NCBI RefSeq assembly: GCF_029873635.1
Contig: NC_080426.1
Location: 57,010,673-57,074,672 of the forward strand
Origin: Malania oleifera
Taxonomy: Eukaryota; Streptophyta; Magnoliopsida; Santalales; Ximeniaceae
Direction of reading: 5' to 3'
Length of the DNA: 64,000 nucleotides
Below are positions 10,984 to 23,560 of this stretch, one piece after another. The position numbers and the translations under genes were made by a program. Numbering within the stretch: the stretch's first letter is position 1; each line of letters opens with the position of its first letter. The notes beneath the pieces were generated by a model that worked only from the letters and a program-made list of their open reading frames with translations, had not been told where the DNA came from and made no database searches.

Positions 10984-12109
10984 CTGGTTCCGTGAATGTA
11001 TCTACCTAGAATTGAACCCCCAATTCTCCTTCTTACGTGCTGATGCGTTTCCACCGCTCCATGCCTGTGGGGGATTGTGAACCTTTTATTTTATATTTTG
11101 TTCGTCATCTCATTGTAATGGTCACTCATGCTTATTTAGTATCATTTTTTACTCCAAAAAAATATTTTATATATATATACTTCTAAATAATTAAATGCAT
11201 GAATAGAACAACCTAGAAATAGGTGGAGAAATGGAAATGACTAGCCATATGAATCCTACAAAATTAATGTATATTTTTTTAAGACTTCGTTTGGAGTTTG
11301 AAAAATATGAGGAAAAAGGAAAGAAAATATAAAGGATCCCATTTTCCATGGTTGGTTATAAAGAAAAGTAAAAAGGAAATATATATATATATGAAATCAA
11401 TGAACAAAAATTTGATTTTATACACCATTAACATTTAATTTTTATGTTTAGTAATATTTGATATAAAGAGGAAATACAATGGAAAATAAATTTCTTTTCT
11501 TTTTCCTTTTATTTCATTTCCCCCACCAAAATTCTTGATCCAAACGGATCTTAACAAATTTAATCATTTGAACCAAATTAATTACCTAAAAATAGGCATG
11601 AGCATATTAGCTAATTAAAATTGAACATTAAACTGGCAACCAAAATTTGACTCCATAGAATTATTGGTGCTAAATTTCAATCCAAAGTTTGAAATCCATG
11701 CTCCCAAAAGCGTCGTAACGCTGCATTTGGGAGTACAGAATTCCAACCTTAAATTTAGATTTGCAATTCAATTTTCGTGAATTTGAACAAATTTTAGTAC
11801 GATTTTATATTACATCTTATATAAATTTAATATAAATTTAAATTTAAGATCTCTCCAACATGAGGTTAGTACACAATTAGTGCTAGGGAAGCATCACGCT
11901 TGCCATTTGGAAAAACTAATTTCTAACCAAAAAAACAAAGAAACAAATCTTGTAATTAAGGCATTGAAAAGGAGGATTCCACCTCAAGGAGGCATCATTA
12001 AAGGCAACAGAGAAAGTGTTGACAATAATTTCGATAGTGATCCTCCAATCAAGCCTTTCAAATCAATAAAACTATTCTTGTCGCAACATCTCAGAGCGTG
12101 GGTGCCTTG
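10984..12109. other. AT-rich intergenic sequence with MITE candidate
   Basis: No gene is visible. Apart from the terminal-inverted-repeat element described at 11279-11554, this is low-complexity AT-rich sequence with a 78-codon chance ORF near 11880-12116. Confidence 0.4.
11279..11554. mobile_element. Candidate MITE
   Basis: About 276 bp bounded by imperfect terminal inverted repeats: left 'ttaagacttcgtttgga', right (reverse complement) 'ttaagatccgtttggat'. The inside is AT-rich and non-coding. No clean target-site duplication can be read, so the class is open. Confidence 0.45.
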
Positions 12110-13419
12110 GGATTAGCAAAATAAAAATTATGATTTAAATTTTTGGGAAAAACATAGGAATGGTGTCGCCACTAACCTTTAGCATAGTTTGAACACTTAA
12201 TTACTACCTAGTTAAGGGTAGAATTGGTTTGCATTACCAAAACCGAGATCGAGAGTTCGGTTACGCAAGAGAAAGGTACGAGTACCCCCTACGCGCCCAT
12301 TCTTACGAACGGTACCTAATTAATTACGAAATTATCCCAAAGTAAATTTAAAAAGCCTTTTAGATTACTCGTTTTGTGAATTTACAAATACACAAATAAA
12401 ATAAATAAATAAATCATAAAAAAAATATACGTAATATATATATTTTCCCTCAGAACAAAAGGTACGTGAAGTCCGAAAGCTCAAACCCTTTTTTTGAAAT
12501 CCTAGAGATGAAAATCAAGAAAATACTTTATAGGATACACTCCCAAATTTTAGAAATCTTTTAGGATTTTTTTAAGTATGAAAACACTAGTTTGAGAGGT
12601 TTTTGAAACTCAAATGGTGTCAAAAAGATGATTTACAAGTCTCAAAATATTTTTCTTGACTTTTCCTATTTTCTGATTTTTATATTTTTTCCACATTTTG
12701 CTGAATTTGGAAATAACAAAAAGACAATTAGTGAAAGTCAAAAAAAATATATTTTTAGAATTTTCTCCTAATTTTCTATTTTTATGATTTTCTATATTTT
12801 ACCAAAATTTCAAATAGCTAATAAAGAAAATAGTATGATACTAATACTATATACATATATATTATATATCCAAACCTCAATGATACAACCCAAGCATTAA
12901 CAATCAATCCAACCTTAATAATATACCATAGTATGGAAATACTTAAACCTCACGTAAATCATATATAATTTACACAAAAAAAATGAAGTTATGGAAATCA
13001 TTCGAATCATGAATCTAATTAGGAAATATACACAAAGAAAAAATAATAGGCCATAATATCATATATACTACCATAATAAGAATTATACCATAATAATAAA
13101 TTACCTTTCTACATAACAATAATACCCTAATAATAACTTACCATAATAATAATGAGAAACCTACGTTATGATAAGCCTAAACCCTAAATATTACACATAC
13201 GACTTGAATATTGCGCACCAAAAAAATAAGATAATAAAAATGATTACATATAAATATTACAATAGAAATCTTACCTCTGCAATAAAAAGAATAATCCTAC
13301 AAGAATGAGAACAAACAAATTAATATTTATAAATATGGATATTAATTATTAAAAATCTTGAAACAATAAATACAAGTAAATGTTAATACCAAACGAAATT
13401 TAAACTTTACAACAAAAAA

Positions 13420-13595
13420 CGTGTGTGTATGTGTATATACCTGTTGTGTGTGTTTTTTAGTGTGTGTTAAAAGTGTGTGTAAAGGTGTGTTTTTTAATGT
13501 GTGTAAAAGTGTGTGTTTGAATGCGTGTGTTTACGTGTGTGTTTTAATGTGTGTAAAAGTGTGTGTGCGGGTGGGTGTTACAATGGGTGTGTGCA
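13420..13595. repeat. GT-rich microsatellite tract
   Basis: Interrupted (GT)n runs with 'tgtgtgtgtt', 'aaaagtgtgtgt' and 'aatgtgtgt' in alternation. The 118-residue Cys/Val-rich ORF across it is a product of the repeat. Confidence 0.85.
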
Positions 13596-14237
13596 TGTTT
13601 GCTCTATGGAGTCGTGGCTGGAGCTGGAGTGACTGGAATAGGTGGCTCGACTGCTTACTGTGGTGGCCGAGAGGTAGAGGAACTCTGGTGGTCGCTGTGC
13701 TGGGAATAAATGTCTCGTGTCTGCTACTAGTGATTGCAGAAGAATGGTGGCTGGTCATCGGGTGCTTCACGAAGTGAGGTTGTGCTGCAGACTGGTGGTT
13801 TTCTGGAGTTGGTCTTCTCAGCTGGTTGCTAAAACCTAGCCGTGGAGTTCTGGTGTTGTAGACTCGAAGCTGATGGTCGCTGCTGGTGCTGCTTTGGAGA
13901 CACGACTACAGCTGGTCTGGTGGCTGTGCTGCAGGCGCTGTAGGAAGGTAAGGGAGAAACCAAGAGGGGGGGAAGAGAACAGGGGGAGACTAAAAGAAGA
14001 AGGGAGACTGGGGAGATAGAAAGAGAAATAGAATAATAAGGGGAAGAGGAAGAGAAATAGAGAGAGATTGAGAGGCAGCGAAAGGGAGAGAAGAGAGGGG
14101 AGGAGAATAGTGGTGCGGGGCACAGAAACGAGAGAGAGAGATGGACGACTGTGGGCGAGCAATCCCCCTGGCCCCCTCCCTGTAGCTTGTGAGTGTGAAC
14201 CTATTTATAGACTTGTGTTCCCAAATCCTAATGAAAA

Positions 14238-14244
14238 AAAAAAA

Positions 14245-14275
<31 letters not shown>

Positions 14276-14580
14276 GGAATAATGATATTAATAATAATAA
14301 TAATAATAAATAAGAAAAAATAAAAATAATAATAATAATAATAATAATAATGATGATGATGATGATAACGATAATAATAATAATAATAAAAATAGTCTAA
14401 TGATAATATCTTAAAATAATAATAGTAATAAGAATAATATTAATAATAATAAACTAATGATAATAACACTAATAAAAATAATAGTAATAATACTAAATCT
14501 AATAATAATAATACTAATGAAGTAAAAATATCCTAATAATAATAATAATACTAATAATAATAGTAAAGTGACGTCTTTGT
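14238..14580. repeat. Long imperfect TAA/TGA microsatellite
   Basis: About 340 bp of (aat)n with interruptions such as tga and aac repeats. It yields Asn-rich and Leu/Ile-rich chance ORFs on the two strands. Confidence 0.92.
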
Positions 14581-14640
14581 TATGTTTGGCTTGGGTAAAA
14601 ATAGGGTGTCTATAATTCTGAATAGTGGGATTCACTTAAT

Positions 14641-15579
14641 TGAGTTCACATATATTAGTGGACCTATTATTTAGAATGATTTCATTGATACGAAAGCTTA
14701 ATTTGCAACCAATGAGGTCCTTCAAGAAGACCTATTTTTCGTATTTCCCTTCAGCAAAGGAGATGATGATGACGAAGGAGTGGAATCATGTAGAAGCTAA
14801 GAAGAGGGCAGCGGGGAATGAGAAAAAGATAGATGCAAACTTTTTATTTTTCCCAATAATTATTAATGTTGTAAAAATGTTACTACCACAACTTATAAGA
14901 TGCCGTAAACTATAATTTTAAAATCCGAACTAATATTCAATCTGATGAAATCCATGGATCGATCGAATTGGTAGATCAACCCAATAGTCGATATTATATG
15001 TAGTAGTAATATTATATAAATAAAGTATGCCAAACCTATATAAAATATTTTACAAAAATGTTTAACTAAAATCACACATCAAAAAATTAAAGAAAAATGA
15101 CATAAATAAATTCTAACTGAGAATTCCACTTGTGAAATTTGTCTCATATTAGAAAAAGTGAGTGCTTGATGAGTGCTTATACACATGGTGTAGCCCAAGA
15201 TCCAACGAGCTTAAGCTTTTGGATCAAGTTGATGTTCACTCATGTGTATCGAGCATACCTTTGGACTCCTCTCATTCTAACACTAAAAACCATTTATTTA
15301 AAATTTTTTATTATTGTTCTTATTTTAAAAATATTATTTAAAATTTATATTAATACTTATATTTTTTTAATCAAAAATAAACAAATAGAAGTTTGTGGTA
15401 GGCTTTTTGGGAACTATTGGGTATGCTAATTACATAATAATCATATTATTCCATTATAAATAGGGTCAATAACATTCCTTGAGTTTTTTAAATATGACAC
15501 TACATCACCTGTGTTTTTGAAAACTATTAGAAAAGATCACTATTGATAATAAAAAAAAAAGTTTTAAAAAATAGAATAA
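14641..15579. other. AT-rich intergenic sequence, no gene supported
   Basis: Short ORFs on both strands have no recognisable domain. A run of A at 15551-15560 and AT-rich sequence precede the LINE tail. Confidence 0.4.
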
Positions 15580-15640
15580 AATTCATTTATTTTATTTTAT
15601 TTTTTTGTTTTGTTTTGTTTTTTTATTTTTTTTAAAGAAG
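15580..15640 (-). other. LINE A-rich tail
   Basis: T-rich on the plus strand with tttta and gtttt spacing, so the element's 3' end is A-rich. It directly follows the 3' non-coding part of the LINE. Confidence 0.65.
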
Positions 15641-16125
15641 GACGGTACCTCCATTTATTTATTGATAACCCCTCACTTTTAGCGGAGGAATACTATGATT
15701 ACAAAACAATCAATGAAAAATAACAAAAGACAACATGTTAAAAACCTCCCAAAGAACAACATCAACATCCAGCCAAAAATTGGGTTACAAGTCCAAACAA
15801 AACAAAACAAAACAAAACAGGACCTACGAAACAAACCTCACGCAACAAAACAAAATAAAAGATAAACAACATAAAGTATAAGCTAAAACCAAAAGGAAAT
15901 CAGCTAAACATACCTAATATAAGTCGTACCCATCTTCTCCAATTTATACAAATCATTGCTAACTCTAGGGAGTTGACTACTATTTGTAAATAAAATATTC
16001 TTTCTCATAGCACCTTATCAAGCCAAGGCATCTGCCACTTTGTTCTCTTCTCTATACCAATGATTTATCGAAAAATCTACTCCCTCCAATAAACCAATAC
16101 GTTGCTCCCAAAAATTCCACAAATA

Positions 16126-19100
16126 TCACAAGGAACACTTCCTGGCTCTTATCCAATTAATTACAATATTCGAATCACATTCAATATCGATACAAGTATG
16201 ACCCAAATGTTGGCAAATCTTTATTCCCTTTAACATAGCTCTCAATTCAGCTTCATTATTTAAACAAGAACCAAAATATTTTGAAAAACCAATCACAAAA
16301 GAACCTGTATGGTCTCTAAGGATGCCACCACCACCCGTCGGCCCTGGGTTCCCCAGGCTGCTCCAATCCAAATTTAGTTTTAACCTCCCTTGCCTCGGTT
16401 TTAGTCATCTCACACTTTGCATAGTTTTAATTCTTTTATTCACAATTTGCACTTCCAGATTCTGCAATACCCAAAAATTAGCATCATTTAACTGAATCAT
16501 TTTTGTCATGTTCCTACTCAAAACTCCCACCCAATACTTAATGGAGAGCCACACATCAGTACTACTCTCTAATTTTCCTCCCATTCTAGCCACACATCTC
16601 CTTCTCCACAGCCTCCAAACTACAAAACAAAAAATCAAACCAATCAATGAATCCAATTAAGAGAACCTAAAAGTCCTATTAAACCACATTTGGACTCTTT
16701 ATTTCCAACTTTGTTGCCTAAGGAAAATAACACCTACCTCCACCAAAACCTTTCTCCAAACCTCAGAAGCAAGGTCTCCCTTATTTAACAAATGCTTCAA
16801 ATCTTCTGATTGCCTCATCTCACAACAATTACACGCCGAAACAAGTGAAACCCCCACCCTTCTCACCTTTTCATCAACACTTAGGCACTCAAAAACAGCC
16901 TTCCACATACAGATAGAAATTTTCTTCGGTAACCATTTGTTCCAAACCCACTTAACCCAATCAAATTTTGGAGCTTTAACTCTGATAACATCTAATGCGG
17001 ATTTTGTATTAAAGCAATCATCCTTTTCTCGAAGCCAAAACAGAATGTCCGAAGAATTTCTAAAATTTCCCACCTTTTCCATCACTTCATCCGCTTTACT
17101 AAACCTCAGAATCCTCTACAAATTTTCCACATCCCATGCATTATTGATAACCAAATCTTTTAATTTGATATGAAATTGTGCACCATTTGGACAATCTGCA
17201 AACAAAGGTCCCGAATCTAGAAACTTATCATACCACAATTTTACATCTCCTTCTCTAACCTTCCACTTAGAATTACTTAACAGTTCAGGCATACCTTGCA
17301 GAACTTTCCTCCAAAAGGAGAATCTGATCCATGCGATCTGCAAAGAGTAATATGTCTTCCTTTCACATATTTAGCTTTAAAAAATCTAACCCATAAAGAA
17401 TTTTGCGTTAATAAATGCCAACCAAACTTCATGAACAAAGACCGTTGCACTTCCGAAATGTCCCATACTCCTATACCCCCCTCCTCCACAGGAACACACA
17501 ATTTCTTTCAAGATTTTCATTTCATTTTTTATTTTCCATCCTTAAATCCCCAGAAAAAAGAAACAAACATACCTCATATCTTTTTAATCACTAGTTTCGG
17601 TACATTTAGAACAGCTAACAGATGCAATGACATACTTGAAAGCACATATCTCAAAAAAAACAAAACGACCTCCTTGAGATAACAGTCTACTTTTCCAGCC
17701 CTCAACTCTCTTACCGATTTTTTGGATTAAAGGGTCAAAATGATAGCCTTTCAATTTGCCATCCACTATTGGCACACCCAAATACGTAAAAGGAAATTTA
17801 CCCTCAATAAAACCAGTTTCTTGAAGAATTTTTTCTTTCCTCTTAACACCCAACTTATTTGAGAAAAAAATAGCTTATTTATTTTTATTCACCCTTTGGT
17901 CAGTCCATTTTTCATACTCCTTAATCACCTCCATCATCTGGCTAATAGATTTTTTTCCAGCATTAACAAAAATAACATCATTTGCGTACATTAAATGCGA
18001 TATAATAGGTGCACCACACGGGTGTGCAAATGGTAAAATCCGCTTCTCAGATAACTTTTTTTGAATTAATTTAGAAAAAATTTCTTCCATGATAATGAAA
18101 ATATACAGCGACAACGGATCCCCTTGCCTCAAGCCCTTTTTTGACTTGAAGAAACCTCTATAAGTGTCATACATCATGACAAAAAACCATGGAGCGAAAA
18201 TACAATTCTGAATCAACTTACAAAACCAATCTGGAAAACCAAAAGCCTGAAAAATCTGATCTACCACTTGCTACTCTACTCGATCATACGCTTTGCTCAT
18301 ATCAAGCTTTAACATTATATTACCTCCTCTCACCCGCCTATGTAATAATTTGTCATCTCTTGAGCAAGCGTTACATTTTCAAAAATACTCTTCCCTTTCA
18401 CAAAAGCACCTTGTTCTAAAGATATTAAATCATCCATCACCAACGAAAGCTTACCAACAAGGATTTTGGAGAAAATTTTACAGATTACGTTACAAAGGCT
18501 TATCAGCCAAAATTTATCAAAAGACTGAGAATCCTTTACCTTAGGAATAAGTCCTATATAAGAGGAACAAAAATACCGAGGCAACATATCACATCTGAAG
18601 AATTTTCTTACCGCATCCATCACATCATTTTTAATAATCTTCCAACAGGTAATATAAAAAAAAGACTCAAATCCATCCGGTCCTGAGCTACTCTTCACAG
18701 AAATAGACGAAACAACTTCATAAACCTCCTCCTTAGTCGATTCTCCACTCAGCTGACCTATAGACTCCTCAGAAACTACCGAATGGATGATATCTTCTAG
18801 GTTTGACCTTTGCACTGAACTATTTTGCCCTAAGAATTGCTCAAAATACTTCACAACCTCATCATGGACTATCTGCATATTTTCTAACACCGAACCATCA
18901 AGAAGTGTCATTGAATTTACACAAGAATTTCTCCTTTTTTGCGTAATCACAACATGGAAAAATTTTGAATTTTGATCCCCATCTATCAACCATTTCATTT
19001 TTACTTGTTGCGCCAATCTAGCCTCTTCCCTTCTATACCAAACCTCTAATTCAGCCTTAAAAACAAGGAATTCTTCTTCAACTGATTCCGAGTATTCTAT

Positions 19101-20026
19101 TTGCAGTAAATTCTTATATTTTTCCACCCTTTCCTCAAACTCTCGAATAAAACTACCAACACGACTGAAAGTCTGTTTATTCCATACCTTAAGCCTCTGT
19201 TTTAGCCTTTTTAATTTATCCGCCAATTTACACAATCTTGAATCCGCCACAATGTGTTCTCTCCAAGATGATTCAACCATTTCCAAAAAAATCCCCATGT
19301 GACGTCCACATGTTCTGAAACCTAAAAGGTGTCGGCCCATACCTCTCCATACTCGCACACAACTGTAATAAGATATGAGAATGATCTGAAGTATTTCTTT
19401 TCAACAAAGAAGTCTTAGCTTCACCATATTTTATAGAAAAAACATTATTAATTAGCACCCTGTCCAGTTTCGCCCAATTTCTTCTCAAACCTTGTTGGCC
19501 ATTACACCATGAAAATTGACTTCCTTCAAATTTGAGGTCCAATAACCCACAACTATTAATACAACCATTGAATTCAACCATAAACGAACCCAAGCGAGGC
19601 CTACCTCCCACCCTTTCCTCATCTGACCGAATTACATTAAAATCTCTCATAACAACCTAAGCCACATCAACACTTGACATCCCCTAAAGCTGTTCCAATA
19701 AATCTCTTCTCTCAATATGATAACATTTAGCATATACAAAAGTAAGAAGCTGGGAGCCTCTATCCTCTGTTAACAAAATTGTCACACATTGATTTAAGGT
19801 ACCCACCCAATCCACTTGAACATTATCTTTCTAGAACAACCAAATCTTCTCACCTTCCTCTACATTAGAATAAAAATTAGTAAATTGCAAATACATTGCC
19901 CGCCTTCGTATCTTTTTTTATATCTTGAAAAGGTTCTGAGACTGCCAAAATCAAAACTTTCTGATCCTTCACAATTTGTTTCAATCTTCTCTTCAACATG
20001 TCCAACCCTTTTATATTCCAAAACAT
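16126..20026 (-). pseudogene. LINE ORF2: endonuclease, reverse transcriptase, RNase H (broken)
   Basis: An ATG at 20026, 9 bp past the ORF1 stop, starts 'MFWNIKGLD', as in apurinic/apyrimidinic-type endonucleases, with the EP motif shortly after. A second block (19650-19273) has RDFNVI, WAKLDRVL and the SDH active-site motif. The reverse transcriptase (19358-17584) shows SSGPDGF, LIPK, QGAFVKGKSI, RQGDP and YANDV in place of YADD, then the TYLGVPI block. A zf-RVT-like stretch spans 17085-16699. At 16371-16126 an RNase H domain has GNPGP-GGGGILRD, NEAELRA and ECDS. The pieces lie in several frames with stops between, so it is inactive. Family function: nicks DNA and primes reverse transcription at the target. 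Confidence 0.85.
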
Positions 20027-20034
20027 AATTTTGT

Positions 20035-21507
20035 CAATCATAGGTTCAACTTTTGAGGTACTACCTTAGACCTCTTAGACTTTCTCACTTGTCCATCATC
20101 TTTATTTTTTCCTTCCGATTCACTCACTATCACATTACTTGGATTAGAATAATATTCTTTTTGAGTATCAATGCAAACCTCCAAATCTCCCTCAAATAAC
20201 ACATCATAATTATCCCTCCACACTCCACCCTCCACTTCCCCCTCTCTCTCTCTCATCCACCTCCTCCACTAAAATCAACTCTCCATCCTTATCCTTTTCA
20301 ACTTTTCCCCTCCCCCCTTCATAAACAACTTCGATTTCCTGAACAGACCTAGAACAATCTCCCAGTTCTACCTGCACCCCTACCACCCTTGACTTCTGGT
20401 CTTTACAACGATCGGCTTTCTCTCCACTATTCTTCTCTACCAAATTAACTTCCTCCACTTTTTTAGTACCCACATTATTAACCTCATTCACATTTCTTTA
20501 TTTTTCTCAATCAACTTCGACGGACCATTCACATTTCAATCCTTCTTCTCCTCCACCCATTGTTCCTGACTCTTCAAAACAGGACCTTCCTCTTCAACTA
20601 TTATATTCTTTTTTCTACCCACTTCTTTCCAAACCATCCCATCTACCTTCTTCCTCACACCTACCTTCCTTTTATCCTTAGGCTTAACTCCAAACCGACA
20701 TACTACTTCAGTGTGATCTTACCTACAACATTTGTTATAATAGAAACCCCTCTTTTCATATATTACCCTTTGCCAATTCTGTTTTTGTCCTACCACCAAC
20801 CGGAAAACCTCCACAGGATCCTTCTACAAATCCACTTCAACACATAATCTTGCACCCATGGCTCGTGTTCTATATAACATGGCATTATCCGTTCCCAAGA
20901 ATCTACAAAATCTAATGGTCAAACTCCATAAACAGTCTATTCTATATAAATGTAACGGCAGACCCGATAAGAAAATCCACTGAGGTGCGATTGATGGCTC
21001 CTTATTGACATCAAAATTCACGGATCAGTTAAAAAGCCGAAATTAGCACCCTTCCACTCATCTTCCTTCTCGTGCCCATGCATAAATGTAGTCCTTTTCG
21101 TTTACCAAATACAACAGAACATGATAGTTATCCATAAAACTTATCATGGGAACTTCAGAGAGACCCCAAGATTGGATAATATGCCTCCGAAGGACATCAA
21201 TAGATGGCCTTGCAGAAAGAAATTTAAGCACCAATGCAAACTTCAGATCCTCCGCAACCTTTTCCATCTCCACATTAAAGAAAACAAAACCTAATTCCCT
21301 ATTAATTAGTTCTAGTTTCCTCAATGAGATTTTGAATTTTGAAGATGGAATCGGCCTCTTCAAGGCTTCTGCAAACAATTTTCCCCCAACGAAACCTTCC
21401 CCCTTTTCAACCTTAACATCCCCCGAACCACTTCCTATCTCCCGTATCTTAGCATCAACACCTCCCCTCAACCCTCCGGTAACAGCTACCAAAGATAGCT
21501 CAGTCAT
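20035..21507 (-). pseudogene. LINE ORF1: DUF4283 / zinc-knuckle protein (broken)
   Basis: From ATG 21507 the frame carries a basic, glycine-rich N-terminus and then the DUF4283 domain (about 21290-21060: KFALVLKFLSARP, SWGLSEVPMIS, YHVLLYLVNEKDY). It resumes in another frame at 21021 (PQWIFLSGLPLHLY, FCRFLGTDNAML, ARLCVEVDL). A degenerate CCHC-like segment (KCC...DHTEVVC) lies near 20720, followed by a charged tail ending at about 20038. Stops and frame changes separate the parts. In plant L1 elements this is the RNA-binding companion of ORF2, and ORF2 starts right after it here. Confidence 0.75.
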
Positions 21508-21970
21508 GTCTAAAAAAATTACTTGGTTTCCATATTGATCACCAAAAAGCAAATAAAAATAATAAATAAAAAATAAAAAACCAAACCTACAGTCCCATAG
21601 ACCTATGTCTACCGTCACCGTATGTCACTCACGCAGATTCGCCGTCACCACTTCATCTTTTCCCCAACCCTCCTCGCAGCAACGCCAGAGTCGATCGCTG
21701 CCAACGCCGGAGGAGAAAACACTGCTGCTCCTCGACGAGCAAGGCTGCCACTGCGTCCTGGACTGAGACGAACTTCATTGCTAGGAAGCTGGAGAAGACG
21801 CAGAACGCCGTTGCTATTCGAGACCCACTGGCGAAGCCGCAGGCGGATGTTCGACGCGGCAGAGATGGCGGCGCTGGCGTAGGGACTAGCGACGAAGGCT
21901 TTCCACAGAATGGCCGGTTGTTTCGTTTTCTTCGCCTGAGTAGTGTACAAAGCTAAGGCAGTCCCGATAC

Positions 21971-22164
21971 CTGCCATTATCACCATTCAAAGATCCACCT
22001 TCGACGACACGATGTCTGGCGACAAAGGCTTGTAAGAACTCGCAAGCGAAAGCAAGGGCACAATTCCCTGCCCTTATCACCGCTCAGAGATCCACCTTCG
22101 ACGACTCAACGTCTAGCAACAAAGGCTCGCAAGAACATGCGAGTGAAAGCTAGGGCACAATTCT
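21971..22164 (-). repeat. Two-copy 97-bp tandem repeat in LINE 5' region
   Basis: Copy 1 starts at 21971 (ctgccattatcacc) and copy 2 at 22068 (ctgcccttatcacc). Both contain 'agatccaccttcgacgac', 'caaaggct' and 'agggcacaattc'. Period is 97 bp with roughly a dozen differences. A weaker partial match ('agcgacgaaggcttt') lies just below at about 21890. Confidence 0.85.
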
Positions 22165-22198
22165 TCTTCTAAACACGAGTGTTTGGCTTCCACACATG

Positions 22199-23560
22199 TA
22201 GAATAATAATATTTACTATTCTTCAATTGTCATGCATAATAAAATTGTTCTTGTAAACCAAATTTTAACCTCGAATTTCAATTTAATTACATAGGATAGA
22301 GGCAAGTTAACCGGCCGGCAACACCAATTTCATCTGATTCAGACCGATTCCAATTAAACCTCCATAGATCGGCCAATTGATTCTTGGAAGTTACTTTACA
22401 AACCCAATACCTCTTTTTTACAAATTTTTCATAACAATTAATTTTCTAGTGATGTTGGACTGGGCTTAATCCCTTGTCAAACAAAGAAAATAACCGTCTC
22501 AAGAAATCATTAAGCTTGCAATAATCTTTTAAGAAAATAAAAGAGCAATGCATTGTGCAAACTTTTTTTCTTCTTTCTTCTACTTGCTCTTCTTTTGGGG
22601 GCTAGTCTCTTTTATATTTGGCCTTGGAACAAAATATTTTGCAAGTCATCTGCCTCGGAAGGGGGGAAGGGGAAGATGGATAAATCCCCACGTACAAGAC
22701 CTTGGAATGGTAACGCTGCTTTTGGTGCAACAAAAGTTTCGTGTGTGAGAGAGAGAGAGTGTGAAGTGAGAGACAATTGTCACCCTCCCTCGCAACCTCC
22801 CTGTCAGTGTCAGACGGGATTTTATAACCTTTACAAATTATCCTACTACAACAGGCTTACTTTTGAAGAAGCATATCTTCTGAAAACAACTTTTGCCTCC
22901 TCATTTAAGACAGCCAGCCTGATATCAAATATAGACACAAACTCTACTCTCTCTCTCTGGATTGGAATGGTATCATAGGGGTAAGGGATCCGCAATCCAT
23001 TACCATAATTACACTCCACCTGCTGATTTACCACCAAAAAAGGGCAAAAAAAAAGTACTATCAGCCACATATCTAGCTTCCTATTTTTCTTTTCTCCAGT
23101 CACAATCAGAGGGGCAAGGGCCAAGCAAGCAATAATCCTAACATATATGTATATATGGTGGGTATTGACTGACACCCCCACCACGACACCATTGCACAAT
23201 TACACCATTACACCATACCATACCATACCCACCCAACAAAAAAAAAGTAATACCACCTTCCTGTTCGGACCCACAACCACTGCCCCCCTACTTAAGGAAT
23301 GACCACATAAAATGGATCGCTGCACTGCAGCCTTCTCCGCAGGCTACAAACCAAGCTCAAAGCTGCAGCCCTCCTCTCTACCCCTGACCAAGTCCAGAGG
23401 TATCATTGCATGAGCTGTGCGAAGCCAGTGCAAATAAATAAAAACATAGCTCGTGACAATTGAGTGCGTCCTCTGTGCAGCCTTTCCCCAGTGCTGTGCA
23501 GGGTGGTACGAAGTGATAAATTGTGAAAACTACGTGGTGGGATAGGCTTATTTTACCTGC
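22199..23560. other. Downstream region of the ARF gene, no gene supported
   Basis: Overlapping ORFs of up to 141 codons at 22548-22978 (plus) and 117 codons at 22846-23199 (minus) have no recognisable domain, and the composition is ordinary. A short 'accat' repeat lies at about 23200-23230. The ARF 3' untranslated region probably ends somewhere between 23560 and 23899; I see no clear poly(A) signal. Confidence 0.4.

Larger units (their letters stand above)
12110..14640 (-). mobile_element. Ty3/gypsy-type LTR-like sequence
   Basis: On the minus strand a block near 14620 ('tagacaccctatttttaccc') leads through a TAA microsatellite, a pyrimidine-rich part (13836-14200) and a GT/CA-rich part to the conserved end block at 12150-12600. 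That end block has 'ggtaccgttcgtaagaa', 'gcgtagggggtactcg' and 'ggttagtggcgacacc', strings common near the end of big plant gypsy LTRs. It is inverted relative to 730-1254. No pol is present; it may be a solo LTR or a remnant. Confidence 0.5.
15580..22198 (-). mobile_element. L1-type LINE, nearly full length, broken
   Basis: About 6.6 kb in the minus orientation. Reading from 22198 downward there is a GC-richer 5' region with 97-bp tandem repeats, ORF1 (DUF4283 plus a degenerate zinc knuckle), ORF2 (endonuclease, reverse transcriptase, zf-RVT-like region, RNase H), an AATAAA-like signal near 15655 and an A-rich tail at 15585-15640. Both ORFs are interrupted by frameshifts and stops. A possible target-site duplication, tagaataa, occurs at 15572-15579 and 22199-22206. 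Order and domains are those of plant L1 elements with an added RNase H. Confidence 0.85.

Noticed and set aside
13421..13777. 118-codon ORF over the GT-rich tract
   Set aside because: Cys/Val-rich product of a dinucleotide repeat.
13836..14313. Ser/Pro/Leu-rich minus-strand ORF and the plus-strand Asn-rich ORF beside it
   Set aside because: Generated by GA/CT-rich sequence and the TAA microsatellite.
21645..21986. 113-codon GC-rich ORF in the LINE 5' region
   Set aside because: Lies in the non-coding 5' part of the LINE; no match to a known domain and ORF1 has its own start at 21507.
22548..22978. ORFs of 66 and 141 codons on the plus strand
   Set aside because: Hydrophobic start resembles a signal peptide by chance; no domain, overlapping frames, and they run into the untranslated side of the ARF gene.
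22846..23199. 117-codon ORF on the minus strand
   Set aside because: No recognisable protein; composition as intergenic; no promoter or splice support.
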